Origin: Protopterus annectens
Taxonomy: Eukaryota > Chordata > Ceratodontiformes > Protopteridae
Assembly: GCF_019279795.1 (NCBI RefSeq)
Contig: NC_056745.1
Span: 1,492,924,989-1,492,988,988, forward strand
Direction: 5' to 3'
DNA length: 64,000 nt
Position 1 is the first letter of the stretch; every line of letters begins with the position of its first letter. This document shows, piece by piece, positions 32,234 through 43,221 of this stretch. Position numbers and translations under genes: made by a program. The notes below the pieces were generated by a model. The model ran no database searches and was not told the origin of the DNA. It worked only from the letters and a program-made list of their open reading frames with translations.

Positions 32234-32860
32234 TTGAATGCTCGCAGCTTATGTAACAAGATTCCAAACTTCCATGCCTGGCTCCAGCATAACCATCCAG
32301 GTATCCTATCCATTACTAAAACCTGGTTAAAGCCACACATAAAAGATCCTGAAATCACCCCCCCCCCCAATTACAATATAATTAGAAATGACATGACCCT
32401 CCAAAAAGGTGGTGGAGTAGCTCTTCTCTATTCCTCCTCCCTTACAGTTACTCCCTTCACCAAACTCATACCCCAGTTCACCAATGCCGAACTAACCCTG
32501 GCCCTCCTCCAGATGAATAGAAACAAACACATATGTATAGCCACTCTCTACATTCCCCCAGGAGACTATCTCTATTCTTGAGGATATCCTCTCCTGGTTC
32601 TCCTTTAACATGACCAGCGAGACCATAATCCTTGGTGATGTTAATATTAACTGGACCGATATTCAGTCTCCTACTTCTCACACAACATAAAGTTATACAA
32701 CTTCTCACAACTAATAAACTCTACTACCAGGTGCCCGAAACACTTCTCTGGTACTACTCTTGAATGGATTCTTGTTTCCCACCCCAAGGACATCTCTGAC
32801 AGCGGCATCCTATCTGACACTCTTGGTGATCATCTTCCCTCTTTCACTCGTCACCTTCCC
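32234..32860 (+). pseudogene. L2-like AP endonuclease domain
   Basis: 32234-32581 encodes MNARSLCNKIPNFHAWLQ, ILSITKTWLKPH and LQKGGGVALLYSSS, the first endonuclease blocks. The catalytic Glu of the usual ETW is replaced by Lys (TKTW). A break near 32580 shifts to another frame with LGDVNINW (about 32633-32658) and ISDSGILSDTLGDHLPSF (about 32790-32845), the later blocks. Non-functional. Confidence 0.8.
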
Positions 32861-32866
32861 TCCTCA

Positions 32867-33349
32867 TTGCAACTATCCCACAGTTATATCCCCTCCCATT
32901 CTGTCAAAAAGTTCAATCCTGAAACCTTCTCCAGCTCTCTAAAATGCACAAACTGGAGTCCTCTAAAAACCCTCTCCCTAGATAATGCAGTAACCTACTT
33001 TAATACTACATTTTTAAACCTGTTAAATATCCTTTCTCCCTCCAGAATCAAAAGAATTAAAAGTAAAACTGTCCCATGGTTAAACAAAGAAACTACAACC
33101 ATTACACATCTCCGTGACACAGCCTGGAAACATTACCAGAAAAATAAAACCCATACCACCCTGACTGAATATAAGCTGCTATGTAACCAAGTAAAAAAAA
33201 ATTTGTCTGCCCGCAAGTCCTACTTCTCCACCCTTCAAAATAGCCAGAAACCAACCCCCAAATATTCTGGAATGGCATCTCCACCCTCCTTAATCCTGGC
33301 AAAAGAGACAACCCCTGCCCTGACCCAAATGTCCCAGAACTCTCCTTAG
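32867..33349 (+). pseudogene. L2-like linker between endonuclease and RT
   Basis: A 160-codon open frame contains KKFNPETFSSSLKCTNWS, RIKRIKSKTVPWLNKETTTI and TEYKLLCNQVKKNLSARKS. The last is the basic helix-rich segment that precedes RT in this LINE group. It is the best-preserved open part of the element. No independent function is inferred. Confidence 0.75.
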
Positions 33350-35005
33350 CCACCCAATTTAACTCCTACTTTATTGATTCTATAGCCAACTAACTGCTTC
33401 CTTCCCCGACAAAGCTTCACTTCCACCAACACCTCCTCCTCTCTCTCCCTCCCCTAACACTACCACCTCCCAACCCCCTTCCTTCACTATCAAACCCATT
33501 CCTATCTCCACCATAAAAAACTCCTTCGGAAACTGAAAACATGCTCAAATGCTCCTGATGATCTTCCTACTTCCTCAAATTTGCTGGTGATGCCATCGCC
33601 TTTCCCAACTCGATTCTAATAAACTGCTTAGTCCAAGAAAACTATGTAATCCTACTCTGGAAAAAGGCCTATATCATTCCCCTTCACAAAGGAGGTAATA
33701 ACATTCCCAATTTCCAGCCAATCGCTATCTTATCCCCTATCTCAAATTTTCTAGAAAAGTGTATCCACCTTCATCTTCTACCCTACTGTCAAAGCCCGGG
33801 ATTCTCCCTGTCTAGTGTCCACCCTTCTTCTGGTCTTATCCAAGGGTTTTGACACTGTCTCCCATAACCATCTCCTATCTAAACTCTGTAATCTAAACCT
33901 GTCCTACTCTTCTGTGAACTGGTTTCCTAGGTACCTCTCAAGCTGTCTAATGGAAAAAAGTCACCTCTTACTTCCTTTAATACACCTGTAGGGCGTACCC
34001 CAGGGTTCCGTATTAGGTTCCATACTGTTCAACATTTTCTTAAATGACTTCCACCAAAACATTCTTAGTGCTAAACTGATTCAATACGCAGGTGACTCTG
34101 ATCTGCTCCGCCACTTCCACTCTCTTAAAACTAACTCCGGATGCTTTCTCTTATACCGAACGTTGGATGATAGACAACCACCTATCACTCAACACATCAA
34201 AAACTAAAACTGATGTTATTCACCCCTTCAAAAAGTACGATTATAGACAAGAACTAATTCTCCATTAGTAGTCAAAACAATATCTCTCTCGAGGTAGCCT
34301 CCCATGTAAAGTTTCTAGGAGTCCTTATTGATGAGCAGTTAAAATTTGATACCCACCTACTAACCAATATAAAGAAAACCCACCAGAAACTAGACATGCT
34401 CTACCACCATAACTACTACATTATTCCCACTACTAAACTTGTACTTTCTAATACCTTCCTCATTCCTTCTCTCCTATATGGTGCCCCTTCTTACAAACCT
34501 TGAGTCTTCTCTAAAAACAAAGCTATCCTCCTGTTATAACACAATGTGTAAGTTTGCTACCGGCTATAAATCCTCCTCCCACCACTGCAATGTCCTACAC
34601 AAACTGAATTGGCTCAAACTTCCCAACCATCTTACCTACATTCAACTTACTCATGCCCATAAACTCATCTTTAATCCCTCCATCTGCCCCTCCCTTGCCT
34701 CCTCCTCCTCCTTCAAAATGCACCTACCCAACAGACTTCTAAGAGCCAATAACCAGAATTTGCTTGAACTGCACAAGTCTGCTCGTCCTCCAGGCAAACA
34801 CCTGCTATCCTTTTCCCTGGCTCACCTCTGGAACTCCCTGCCACCTCTGATTCGTACTACAGACAGCCACTCCACCTTTAAGACCCTGCTTAATCCCCAT
34901 CTCAAAACCCACTGGGGGAATGGTCCTGCTCTCATCCCACGACTCACCTCGTTTTTCCCCCATTTCTCACACTCCTTTACTTCTCTCTTCTCTTCATCAC
35001 ACTGA
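33350..35005 (+). pseudogene. L2-like reverse transcriptase and C-terminal region
   Basis: RT blocks are scattered over frames: a PLHKGGNNIPNFQPIAILSP-like block near 33690-33740, GVPQGSVLGSILFNIF near 33995-34045, and LIQYAGDSDLLRHF near 34080-34115, where the YADD box has become YAGD. The C-terminal frame, 34439-35005, is open for 188 codons with LHKLNWLKLPNHLTYIQLTH and LLSFSLAHLWNSLPPLIRT, typical of L2-group ends. The loss of the catalytic Asp and several shifts show it is dead. Confidence 0.8.
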
Positions 35006-35485
35006 GCGTCTCAGACTACCACCACCTTCATTTTTCTCATTTGCTCCTTCTCTTAAACTACTTTTTTTCTTATTGTCCCCCCCCCGTCTTACACTCAACA
35101 ATTACCACCTCTTATCCCCCGTCCTACTTTAGCAATGCTAAGATTTCATGTAAAATGTAATGTCAACCCTGTGTTACTTCACATTGTAACAAATCGAACA
35201 GGAACATGCACCAATTGATTTTTCTTATTTTAATTGACTTATTTGTGTGTGCATGTGTGTAATTTTACCTTTTGTTTTTTTTTTTTACTGTATTTTCACT
35301 ACAATCATGGATTTTTTGTTATGTTGTGTAATGCCATCGTTCTTCGATATTACATAAATGTAAATGCAGTGTGTTTGTTATATTGTTGCTCAAGAAGCTT
35401 TTCTCCCTGGGACTCCATTGAAAATGAACTCTTCTTGGCCCGGTGGACTATCCTGGTAAACAAACTGTAAAGTGAAATAAAATAA

Positions 35486-36010
35486 AAATAAGTAAATGTA
35501 GTGAGCAATCAGCTAAATGGAGAAAAGTAAGCTAGTAGTGAGATAGCAACTTGAGTGAAAGGGCATAGCAGCGTGGCGAAGGGTGGGGACTGCAGAGGCT
35601 ACCTGGTGATGTGCAGTGGAAGACCTAGGACTAGAAAGTTTTACAAAATTCAATTTAGAAATATCACATGCATGTCTGAGAAAGTAGGGGGCACTGGGCA
35701 GCCTGAGTTAAGAGTGAGATGCTGTGACCAGAGAGGATCGCAGTTCACACCGTAGAACTTGCAAGTGATGATTATAGGACTACAGAGTAAGAGGGCGGGG
35801 TTAACTTTTGTGATAAGAAAGGCACATTTGAACTGTCTGGCAACTAAGAAACTAAGCTATAGGTGGGGGTAGTTAAACAAAAAGGAAACTGGGAAGAGCA
35901 GTCAGGGTACGTTCAGGTAATCACTTTGGCATGATATAAGGCAACTAAGTAGTCATTCTCACAGCTACATTTGCATTTTAACCAATTTCATATTTGTGTT
36001 CACTCATTAG
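35486..36010. other. Intron sequence upstream of plexin exon
   Basis: No repeat recognised. The last 30 bases form a plausible splice acceptor with pyrimidine-rich sequence ending TTCACTCATTAG. Confidence 0.5.
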
Positions 36011-36188
36011 GCTGCAGTTTCCCTTTCCCTGTGGTGATGAACATCTTCCTTTCCCTCTCGGAAGCTTAGAAGGAGTAAACATGCCGCCTGTAAAACAGTA
36101 TGCGAAATCCATAACTGCTGTGGCGGTAGCAAATGAAAATGGTCACACCGTTGTATTTCTAGGGACCTCGAATGGCGAAGTCATTAAG
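36011..36188 (+). CDS. Plexin-family sema-domain exon
   Basis: The exon sits between an acceptor (AG at 36009-36010) and a donor (GT at 36189-36190) and is open in one frame. It encodes PFPLGSLEGVNMPPVKQY, then SITAVAVANENGHTVVFLG, then TSNGEVIK. The block T-A-V-A-V ... HTVVFLGTSNG...K is characteristic of the late sema-domain blades of plexins, the semaphorin receptors that sit in the plasma membrane and signal through a GAP-like cytoplasmic domain. The last codon is complete (phase 0), matching the next exon at 60409. Which plexin paralogue cannot be told from 58 codons. An alternative acceptor CAG at 36015-36017 would remove seven bases. The 3' end and donor are repeated downstream. Confidence 0.7.
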
Positions 36189-36450
36189 GTAATATTACAG
36201 AATATTAACACCGTTGTATTCCTAGGGACCTCGAATGGGGAAGTCATTAAGGTAATATTACAAAATTATTAACACCATTGTATTCCTAGGGACCTCGAAT
36301 GGCGAAGTCATTAAGGTAATATTACAGAATATTAACACCATTGTATTCCTAGGGACCTCGAATGGCGAAGTCATTAAGGTAATATTACAGAATATTAACA
36401 CCGTTGTATTCCTAGAGACCTCGAATGGGGAAGTCATTTACGGTAATACT
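36148..36450 (+). repeat. 63-bp minisatellite copying the exon end and splice donor
   Basis: Five copies start at 36148, 36211, 36275, 36338 and 36401 (periods 63, 64, 63, 63). Each holds TATTYCTAGGGACCTCGAAT, GGCGAAGTCATTAAG and GTAATATTACA with small differences. Copy 1 is the true exon end. Copies 2-4 repeat the donor AAG|GTAATA. Copy 5 has changed to TACG|GTAATAC and runs into unique intron. The 63-bp unit is in frame between copies 1 and 2; the 64-bp step shifts the frame and leads to a stop. Confidence 0.9.
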
Positions 36451-36782
36451 GAAAACTGTAATTTATTTTTGTGTAAGAATGACCAGTATGTGGATTGTTT
36501 TGGTTCAGGAAGATTTTCCACAGTGGCCTTTGCAGCATGTGCTGATGGTAGCTAAACTTATTAGAAGAGAGTCAGAAGTATAAAGTAGTCCATATTCTTT
36601 GCTTTGCTCCAAGTTTCCCTAAAATAGTATCAGCACATGGTTTAAATATGACTGAAAGCCAAATAAAGCTGTTCAAGTTAGACTTTATTGCTGCCATCAT
36701 AGTTTTACTGTTTATTAAATGCATTTGATGTGTATGTATTTTAATCTTTGATTCATCTGTTTTAATTGATCAGGTAAGACTT
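36451..36782. other. Intron sequence downstream of the plexin exon
   Basis: No recognisable element or gene. Confidence 0.5.
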
Positions 36783-37405
36783 TGTTTCCTGCCTTTTCTA
36801 AGCTAGTCTAGTCCTGTTTTTAGGTTCTGCTGAATTCAGGGATGTGGGACAAGTTTCTGTGTTGCCCGTATCGTTACCTGGTTAGGAGGAAGTTTCTCTG
36901 TTCACCAGTGAGAGTGGGGAGCTTTGAGCAGCCTATCTGTCCCTGGAGGAGTGGTCTCAGCCCAGCAACTAGTAGTCTATTGGCCGTTTTGGGCTAATTT
37001 CTATCTCTTTCATCTACCTGCCTTAAAAACCCGCATTTGCACGGTTTTGCACTTCTATTCAACTCAGCTAAGCTCCTAGTGGTGTCCTGCAGAGTTCTAC
37101 AAGCAGCACAGAGACAAAGAGAGACTTTTAACTGATTTAATTTTTTTTTTTGCATTTTTCTCCTGCGACTGCTAGTTTTCACCTAAAACGCGATCTACTA
37201 GCATTTCTGTACTCTAAAAACCTATTTTCTGCTGAAATACTTGCTTTTTTGCTGTTTGCACTTTCAAAGTCAAAAGTAATTTTCTGTGTTAAAAGCGTTT
37301 GTTTAACTGTTGTAGGCTACACACTCAAATGCGCTACCCTGTTTAAAGCATTTAAAGTGTTTTTGTGTAGTGTAATGTTGTATCTCTAAAAAAAGAAAAA
37401 AAAAA
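36783..37405 (+). mobile_element. Short element sharing its head with CR1, with A-rich end
   Basis: The first ~240 bp (36783-37035) match the leader of the CR1 at 37407-37660 (CTAAGCTAGTCTAGTCCTGT, CACCAGTGAGAGTGGGGAGC). The rest (37036-37385) is unrelated to CR1. The unit ends in an A-rich run at 37388-37405 and the CR1 starts at once. It has no ORF with recognisable motifs. It may be a non-autonomous element or a first, truncated leader unit. Confidence 0.6.
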
Positions 37406-37921
37406 TCTTGTTTCCCACCTTTTCTAAGCTAGTCTAGTCCTGTTTTCAGGTTCTGCTGAATTTAGGGCTGTGGTACACGTTCCTGTGTTACCCATATCCT
37501 TACTTGGATAGGAGGAAGTTTCTCTGTTCACCAGTGAGAGTGGGGAGCTTTGAGCAGCCTATCTGTCCCTGGAGGAGTGGTTTCAGCCTAGCAACTAGTA
37601 GTTTATTGGCTGTTTTGGGCTAATTTCTATCTCTTTCATCTACCTGCCTTAAAGTCCCGCATTTGCGCGCCACGCTGTTTAGCTAAGATTAAACTATTCC
37701 CGGCTCCACAAAGTCTGCGCTTCAATTTTTCCTTTGGAATCACTCAGACTTTCATCTTAAGCACTCTAAAACAGTTTCTTTTCAGTCCAGCACTTGCCCA
37801 AAACTCCTAGTAAGCACTAATAAATGCTAGCACTACACCCCCAATACTATACAGAAGTACAGAGCTCTCTCTTCGTCCCTAACAGGGACAATCAGTAAAA
37901 CTTCACTTTATCTGTGCAGGC

Positions 37922-38880
37922 ATGTCCAAAGGACAGTTTCAGGTGTACTCTCCAGTCCAGCTGGTGAATCTGGGCATTTTGAGGCAATGCCACAATTGCT
38001 TCATGTACACAGACAACCCTCTCCTCCTTCCAACAAACACAAATGTATGCGAGAGATGCAGCTTTACAGCCAGACTGGAGGCCAAGCTCTCTCAACCCAA
38101 GACTGGAACAGTCAATCATGGGGAGAAGGGAAACACTTGCACCACACTACCAGTCTCACATAGACCAATCATATCTGCACCGGCCAGTAACACACACAAA
38201 TACACAAAAACATACTCGGAGGCTCTAAATAGAAATCTGCCTAAGCAGCAGAGACCTTCAAAGCAGACATCCAAACAACCCCCACCCCCCACAACAGCCA
38301 CAAATCACATACTTCACAAAGTCAGTGTGCCACGCAATCACAGCCTTTAAGGCTAAACACCACACCCAGTACATTAGTAATAGGAGACTCTATTGTCAGG
38401 CACACTGACATCCCTCTCACTAGACAACAAGGTGAAGGTTACTGTAAGCTGCCTGTTGGGTGCCAGGATCCGCCACATAACAGAAGCACTCAGGTCACTC
38501 CATAACCGGTAGAAATATGACTCTGTCGTTGTCCATGTTAGTGTGAATGACCTGAGATGTACCTCCCTGGACTACATGAAAAGAGACATAGAGGAGCTCT
38601 CTGATCATGTAGCCCAGGCCGGTATGACCCTGACGCTGAGTAGCATCTTGCCCTCACCAAGAATGATGCCACAGTATAAAGATAAAATGATTGATTTTAA
38701 CAATTGGATTAGCCTTTGGTGTCATTCAAAGGGGATCCAGTGTTTGTCAGCCTGGGATGAAATGCTCAACAAGCCACATTGCTTCGCAAGAGACTGCTTG
38801 CACCTGTTGCCCTTGGGCTTTTGAATACTGGCCAAGGCTCTTGCCACCCCTGTAGTGCCTTTTTTAGGCAAGGCTCGAAA
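37922..38880 (+). pseudogene. CR1-like ORF1 with SGNH esterase domain
   Basis: The start 37922 gives MSKGQFQVYSPVQLVNLGIL, matching the minus-strand copy. Then come CERCSFTARLEAKLSQPK (a short Cys pair) and a Pro/Thr/Lys-rich linker to 38350. After a frameshift the esterase catalytic blocks appear: LVIGDSIVRHT (about 38371-38404), VHVSVNDLRCTSLDYMKRD (38543 region, Ser in place of the usual Gly) and ARDCLHLLPLGF (about 38790-38824). The Ser, Asn and Asp/His positions of an SGNH hydrolase are all present, but split over frames. The protein would bind RNA and act at an early step in an intact element. Confidence 0.8.
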
Positions 38881-38919
38881 GACAAACCCACCTCCGTAAA
38901 CAACACAAGCAACAAAAAA

Positions 38920-39660
38920 CTGAGGGTAATGCTACTCATTGCCAGAAGTCTAAACCTCAAAATGCACACACTCGAGGCACTCCTCAGCAAGGAGGGAATT
39001 GATTTATGTGCAGTAACAGAAACCTGGTTCAAGGTTCTAGAGAGCACCCCAGCACTACAAAGGCTATAACTCTTTGGAGCATTTCTCCCCGGGTCTCTGC
39101 TGAAAACAGGATCTGTGGAACCTAGTCGGACATTCCCGGTCAACAAATGTTAAATAAAAAATAAAATAAAAATAAAAAAAACTCTTACCATACCATTTGG
39201 CCCCAGAACCCGGACCGAAATACAAAAGGCGGTGGTGTATCCATTTTCATCAAGGATTCCCACACCTCCAGGCTTGTAGCACAGCACAAGGCCTCGGAGA
39301 CCATCCATGTGCAACTAACAGTGGGCAAAACTGCCTTTCAGTTTGTAGCCTGCTACAGATCACCCACCCTGTCTCAAGACCCCTACTCAGCATTCCTGAG
39401 AAAATATGAAGATCCTACCCAACACCATGATATTGGGTAATTTCAACTACCCAAACATAGACTGGGAAAACTACTCAAGTACAAACTCCTTTGCCCAATG
39501 CTTTCTAGAGTTTATAAACTCAAACGCCCTGGAACAACTGGTTACCACTCCCACGAGAGGTGACAACATATTGGACTTGATCATCACAAATATGGGTGAC
39601 TAATGTTCCACACCAGAGGTAAACCTGTCGCTGGTAAGATCAGATCATAAACTAATCACA
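38920..39660 (+). pseudogene. CR1-like ORF2 endonuclease
   Basis: Blocks in order: LRVMLLIARSLNLKMHTLEA, LCAVTETWFKV with the catalytic Glu, an interruption at 39075-39179, NTKGGGVSIFIKDS in another frame (about 39220-39260), VACYRSPTL (about 39345), and 39406-39603 with MILGNFNYPNIDWENYSS and LEFINSNALEQLVTTPTRG. The GDFN motif has become GNFN. It ends with VRSDHKLITLD near 39640-39665. Decayed. Confidence 0.85.
39068..39186 (+). mobile_element. 105-bp L2-type 3'-tail insertion with 7-bp target duplication
   Basis: AACTCTT at 39068-39074 repeats at 39180-39186. Between them is CCTAGTCGGACATTCCCGGT, CAACAAATGTTAAATAAA and an (AATAA)n-rich tail. The same tail occurs inverted at 11936-12010. 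Removing the insert restores the CR1 frame (GYNSYHTIW). It is a clean 5'-truncated retro-insertion or a small non-autonomous element using that tail. Confidence 0.85.
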
Positions 39661-39750
39661 CTTGACATCCACATCCCGATCCCGCCCCCAGTTAAGGAAA
39701 CAACTGTAAAAAAATTTTCAAAAGCAAACTTCACACTTCTCAAGACCGAG

Positions 39751-41710
39751 GTGGAAAGTTTCAAAGCCCCACTGCTAAAGGATAATGCTGCCCAAACCGC
39801 AGAATCCTTCACAAATGCATTCTATGTGAACCTACAGGAATGCGTGGATCGAGTCATCCCAAGTAAAACAAAGACTCACTCCTCCAAAATGAGGAAACCA
39901 GTCTGGCGGACCCCGGCCATAAATAAGCTCTACAAGACGAGGAGGAAAGTACCACATGATAGAGCAAAATCCCAAAAAGGGAAGACATCCCTAATCAGTA
40001 CCAGCAAGAAAGTACGATCCCTCATAAAATCATCCAAGGCCAACTTCGAAAGAAAAATTGCCAAAGACGCTAAAGATAACCACAAAGCCTTCTTTAGCTA
40101 CGTCAAAAGTCTAAGTGGCAGCTCTTAGATCTGCTCTGATTTAGTGCAAAATGACAAAAAATACACTGAACCAACAGACATTGCTAACATCCTGGCTGAC
40201 AGGTTCAGTGCAAACTTTACCCCCCCACCCCTACCCCCTAAAGGGCCCGTGTCCATTCCAGAAGATTGTAGAGCCCCAGACATGACAGACAGGTGAAAAC
40301 AGCCCTTTCCAAAGCCAAGAACACAGCATCAATGGGACCAGATGGCATCCCAGGCTGCATCCTAAACGAGCTCCAAAATTAACTAACCCCTCACCTAAAC
40401 TCACTGTTCAAGTTCAGCCTCACCACAGGCTATGTACCCAAAGAATGGTGTACAGTTATCCTGCTCCACAAAGGTGGTGCAACAATGGATCCTGGGAACT
40501 ATCGCCCTGTAAGCCTGACTAGCTTGGTCTGCAAAGCCATGGAGCGCATCATCATGGAACTCATTAACAAAGACATTGGGAACCTCCAGACACTGGACCC
40601 TACCCAATTCGGCTTTGTTAAAGGCAGATCATGCCTCCTAAACCTGGTTGATTTCTTTGAAACAGTTACCAAGGCCATAGATGAGGGAAAGGTAGTCCAC
40701 ACAGCCTACCTGGACCTTGCAAAGGCTTTCAACACCATTCCCCACTCTGGAATTATAGAAAAGCTCACCAGCTTGAACATTAACCCCTATGTCACAAGAT
40801 GGGTTACAAACTGGCTCATGGATAGAACTTACATGGTCAGAGTTGCAGGTGCTATGTCTGACTCTAAACAGGTTACAAGTGGAGGCCCTCAAGGCTCAGT
40901 CCTGGGACCCCTCCTGTTCGGTATATACTTCTCTGAGGTACAGGCAAGCTCAGGAGGACTGTGGCTGACCAAGTTTGCAGATGATTGCAAACTGGGGGCC
41001 ATAATCGACTACCCGGCTGACACAGACATTCTCCAGAAGGGCCTCATGGAGATGAATACCTGGTGTCAGAATCATGGCCTTAAGCTAAATGCCAAAAAGT
41101 GCATAGTCATCCCCTTTGGGAAAAATAAAGTGCCCACAAACTATCACAAAGGAGGTAATCCACTATGTACGGAAGATGTAATTAGGGACTTGGGGACCCA
41201 AGTAGATAGCAACCTCTCCTTTGATAACCACATTGCCAAAGTGGTTAGAAAATCCTTCTATGTAGCCCACCTAATCACAAAAGGGTTTGCATCTAGATCA
41301 AGAGAGGTTATTGTGCCCCTCTACTCATCGCTCATCAGGCCCATAATAGAGTACAATGCCCCATTTGGGGGATGTACCTTACTCGACATCTGCAACAGCT
41401 GGAAAGACCGCAAAAGTACCTCACCAAGAGGATCATGGACCTCAAACAAATGCCCTATGCAGCCCGGCTAAAGAAACTCCCATCTTTACTTGGTTGCTTA
41501 CTGCCTCCTCAGAGGAGATCTCTGCCTTACATACAAGGCCATGTCAAACCCTGAATTAATGGACATGCTCCGCCTAAGGAAAACCAAATCTCTTGGAGCC
41601 ACATGCGCTAGGGATTTAAACCTCAGCACAACAATAAATAGGACATGCTGGAGGGATAGACTCCTGTCCCAGAGACTTCCCTCACTCTGGAGTAGAATCC
41701 TAATCTGTTA
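39751..41710 (+). pseudogene. CR1-like ORF2 reverse transcriptase and C-terminus
   Basis: 39751-40128 is the pre-RT segment (CVDRVIPSKTKTHSSKMR, SKKVRSLIKSSKANFERK). RT is open for 328 codons at 40485-41471: GNYRPVSLTSLVCKAMERII, FGFVKGRSCLLNLVDFFE, YLDLAKAFNTIPHSGI (the Asp of the usual FDT is Asn), GPQGSVLGPLLFGIYFSE and LTKFADDCKLGAI with an intact FADD catalytic box. A frameshift near 41380 leads to CR1 C-terminal blocks MYLTRHLQQLERPQKYLTKR and AYCLLRGDLCLTYKAMSN. This is the most intact RT in the window. Confidence 0.9.
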
Positions 41711-41912
41711 GGCAAAGCCCCTCACTGACTCTCTTCAAGAGGAATCTTGACGAGTGGATTGGAAATCGTAAATATACACCTGGGATCACATCAGTGGCCT
41801 TGCTGGACAGAGGCCCAGGAAACTGATCTAAAAGGGAGGCGAAAGCCAACACATTCTGGCTAGGCTTATAAATGTCCTTGGGCAGATAGCCTAGTACTTA
41901 CCTATGAACCTA

Positions 41913-43221
41913 TTAGAACTTGTGGGCTGACTGAGTGCATGTCTTAAAGTTGCATGAGATGTAGGTAGATGTTTAGCAACTAATCAAGAGTTTTTCTGGA
42001 TGTTTCTTATTAGCTGCTTATTTCTCTAATTCCAAAACCTGGGCCCGATATATATACCTGTGGCCTGAAGCCAGTGTACTGCTGAAAAGCAGTTAGCGGC
42101 TATGGCATGTTTTCTGTGTTTTCGTGGCTTAAATGTTTAATGCTAATTGACAGGAGGTTGAAAGTTCCACTCATATTCAAAGTTCCTGTTTTAATGTCAA
42201 CAGTTGTTTGAAGACCTTTAATTAAAAGTGTGAGAGTAAATAGCCCTGTGTCTCTAACTTCCAAACAGGTTAAGTAAATATTTTAAGTATTAAGGCTTGT
42301 GCCTTCCAAAATGTAAATATGACTTGTGAAGCTGAAAAATTGCCTCGTTTTATATAGGTGTATTATAAACTGCATTGTAAATGTATTATTGTATGCCTGC
42401 AGATGTTCTTTTACATTTACAATGAGTGTGATGATACTTGTACCATGTAGCTCCTACATATACTTTACTGCACTTGTAAAATGGGTATGTGTGTTTGGGT
42501 TACAATGAAAATATCGATGTCAGCCAAAACAGAAAACAGCATTGCATTAACCAAAAAGGATAAAAAATGGTAATTTGATAAGATCACAGAATTTCCCTTT
42601 TCCTCAGTGTACTGTGATCTCAGAGCTGGTATATATAATTATCAGAAATGAGGAGGTTGGAGGAGGAGGGGTCTTGTACCCTAGCGTAGAACTTATGCTG
42701 GTCAGGGGCCTTGTACACTAGCATAAAACGTATGCTGGATGGGGGAAGGGGGGGCCTTGTGCCCTAGTGTAGAATGTATTCTATTCTATTCTAGTCGGGG
42801 GGGGGGGGTAGAAAGTATGCTGGTTGGGGGAGGGGGGGCTTGTACCCTAGTGTAGAACATATGCTGAATTTTTTGGCAGTTTTAGTTTTAGCCTTTTTTA
42901 TTGATGGGAATGGTGTATATTCCTCATATTTTTATGAAGAGAAAAGTCTTGTAGTTCATACAAGAGAAACACAATGGATACTGTCAAACAGCTTTCCATC
43001 CACCTGTTCTCAGATGTAGCATAAATTATCCATCCAACTAATGGCCCTTCATCTGCTGTAAGATCAAGAGTCAGCTCTGACACAAGGGTTTTATTTTTTT
43101 ATCCCTTCAGGCTAGTGGACAGAGCTCAACACCTTCCTTCCTTTTTTGGTAATGTATGCTTTCTGGCAGACCCATTTGAATTGGCCTTGTTAATCAGCTT
43201 TTAACCTCATTAACCATTGAA
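41913..43221. other. Intron sequence with G-rich tandem repeats
   Basis: No gene. Bases 42604-42640 resemble 19137-19170 (shared GTGATCTCAGAG). Bases 42668-42866 are about four imperfect copies of a ~50-60-bp unit, CTTGTACCCTAGTGTAGAAC with TATGCTGGTTGGGGGAGGGG, with long G runs at 42797-42807 and 42831-42838. Confidence 0.7.

Larger units (their letters stand above)
31600..35485 (+). mobile_element. L2-like LINE, nearly full length (plus strand)
   Basis: A C-rich leader (31620-32230) is followed by endonuclease (32234-32860), a linker (32867-33349), RT (33660-34420) and C-terminal region (34439-35005). It ends with a 3' untranslated region ending GTAAAGTGAAATAAAATAAA (about 35465-35490). 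The clade call rests on endonuclease and C-terminal motifs; a related clade (Crack, Daphne or Rex1) is possible. Confidence 0.75.
37407..41905 (+). mobile_element. CR1-like LINE, nearly full length (plus strand)
   Basis: A leader (37407-37921) is followed by ORF1 with an esterase domain (37922-38880), endonuclease (38920-39660, with a 105-bp insertion at 39075), and RT with C-terminal region (39751-41710). The 3' end contains GATAGCCTAGTACTTACC and CTATGAACCTA (to about 41912). It is the best-preserved CR1 in the window, but frameshifts and stops remain. Confidence 0.9.

Noticed and set aside
36189-36272. In-frame continuation of the plexin exon beyond 36188
   Set aside because: It is open only because the repeat unit is 63 bp; the first GT with a good donor context is at 36189, and the frame stops soon after copy 2.
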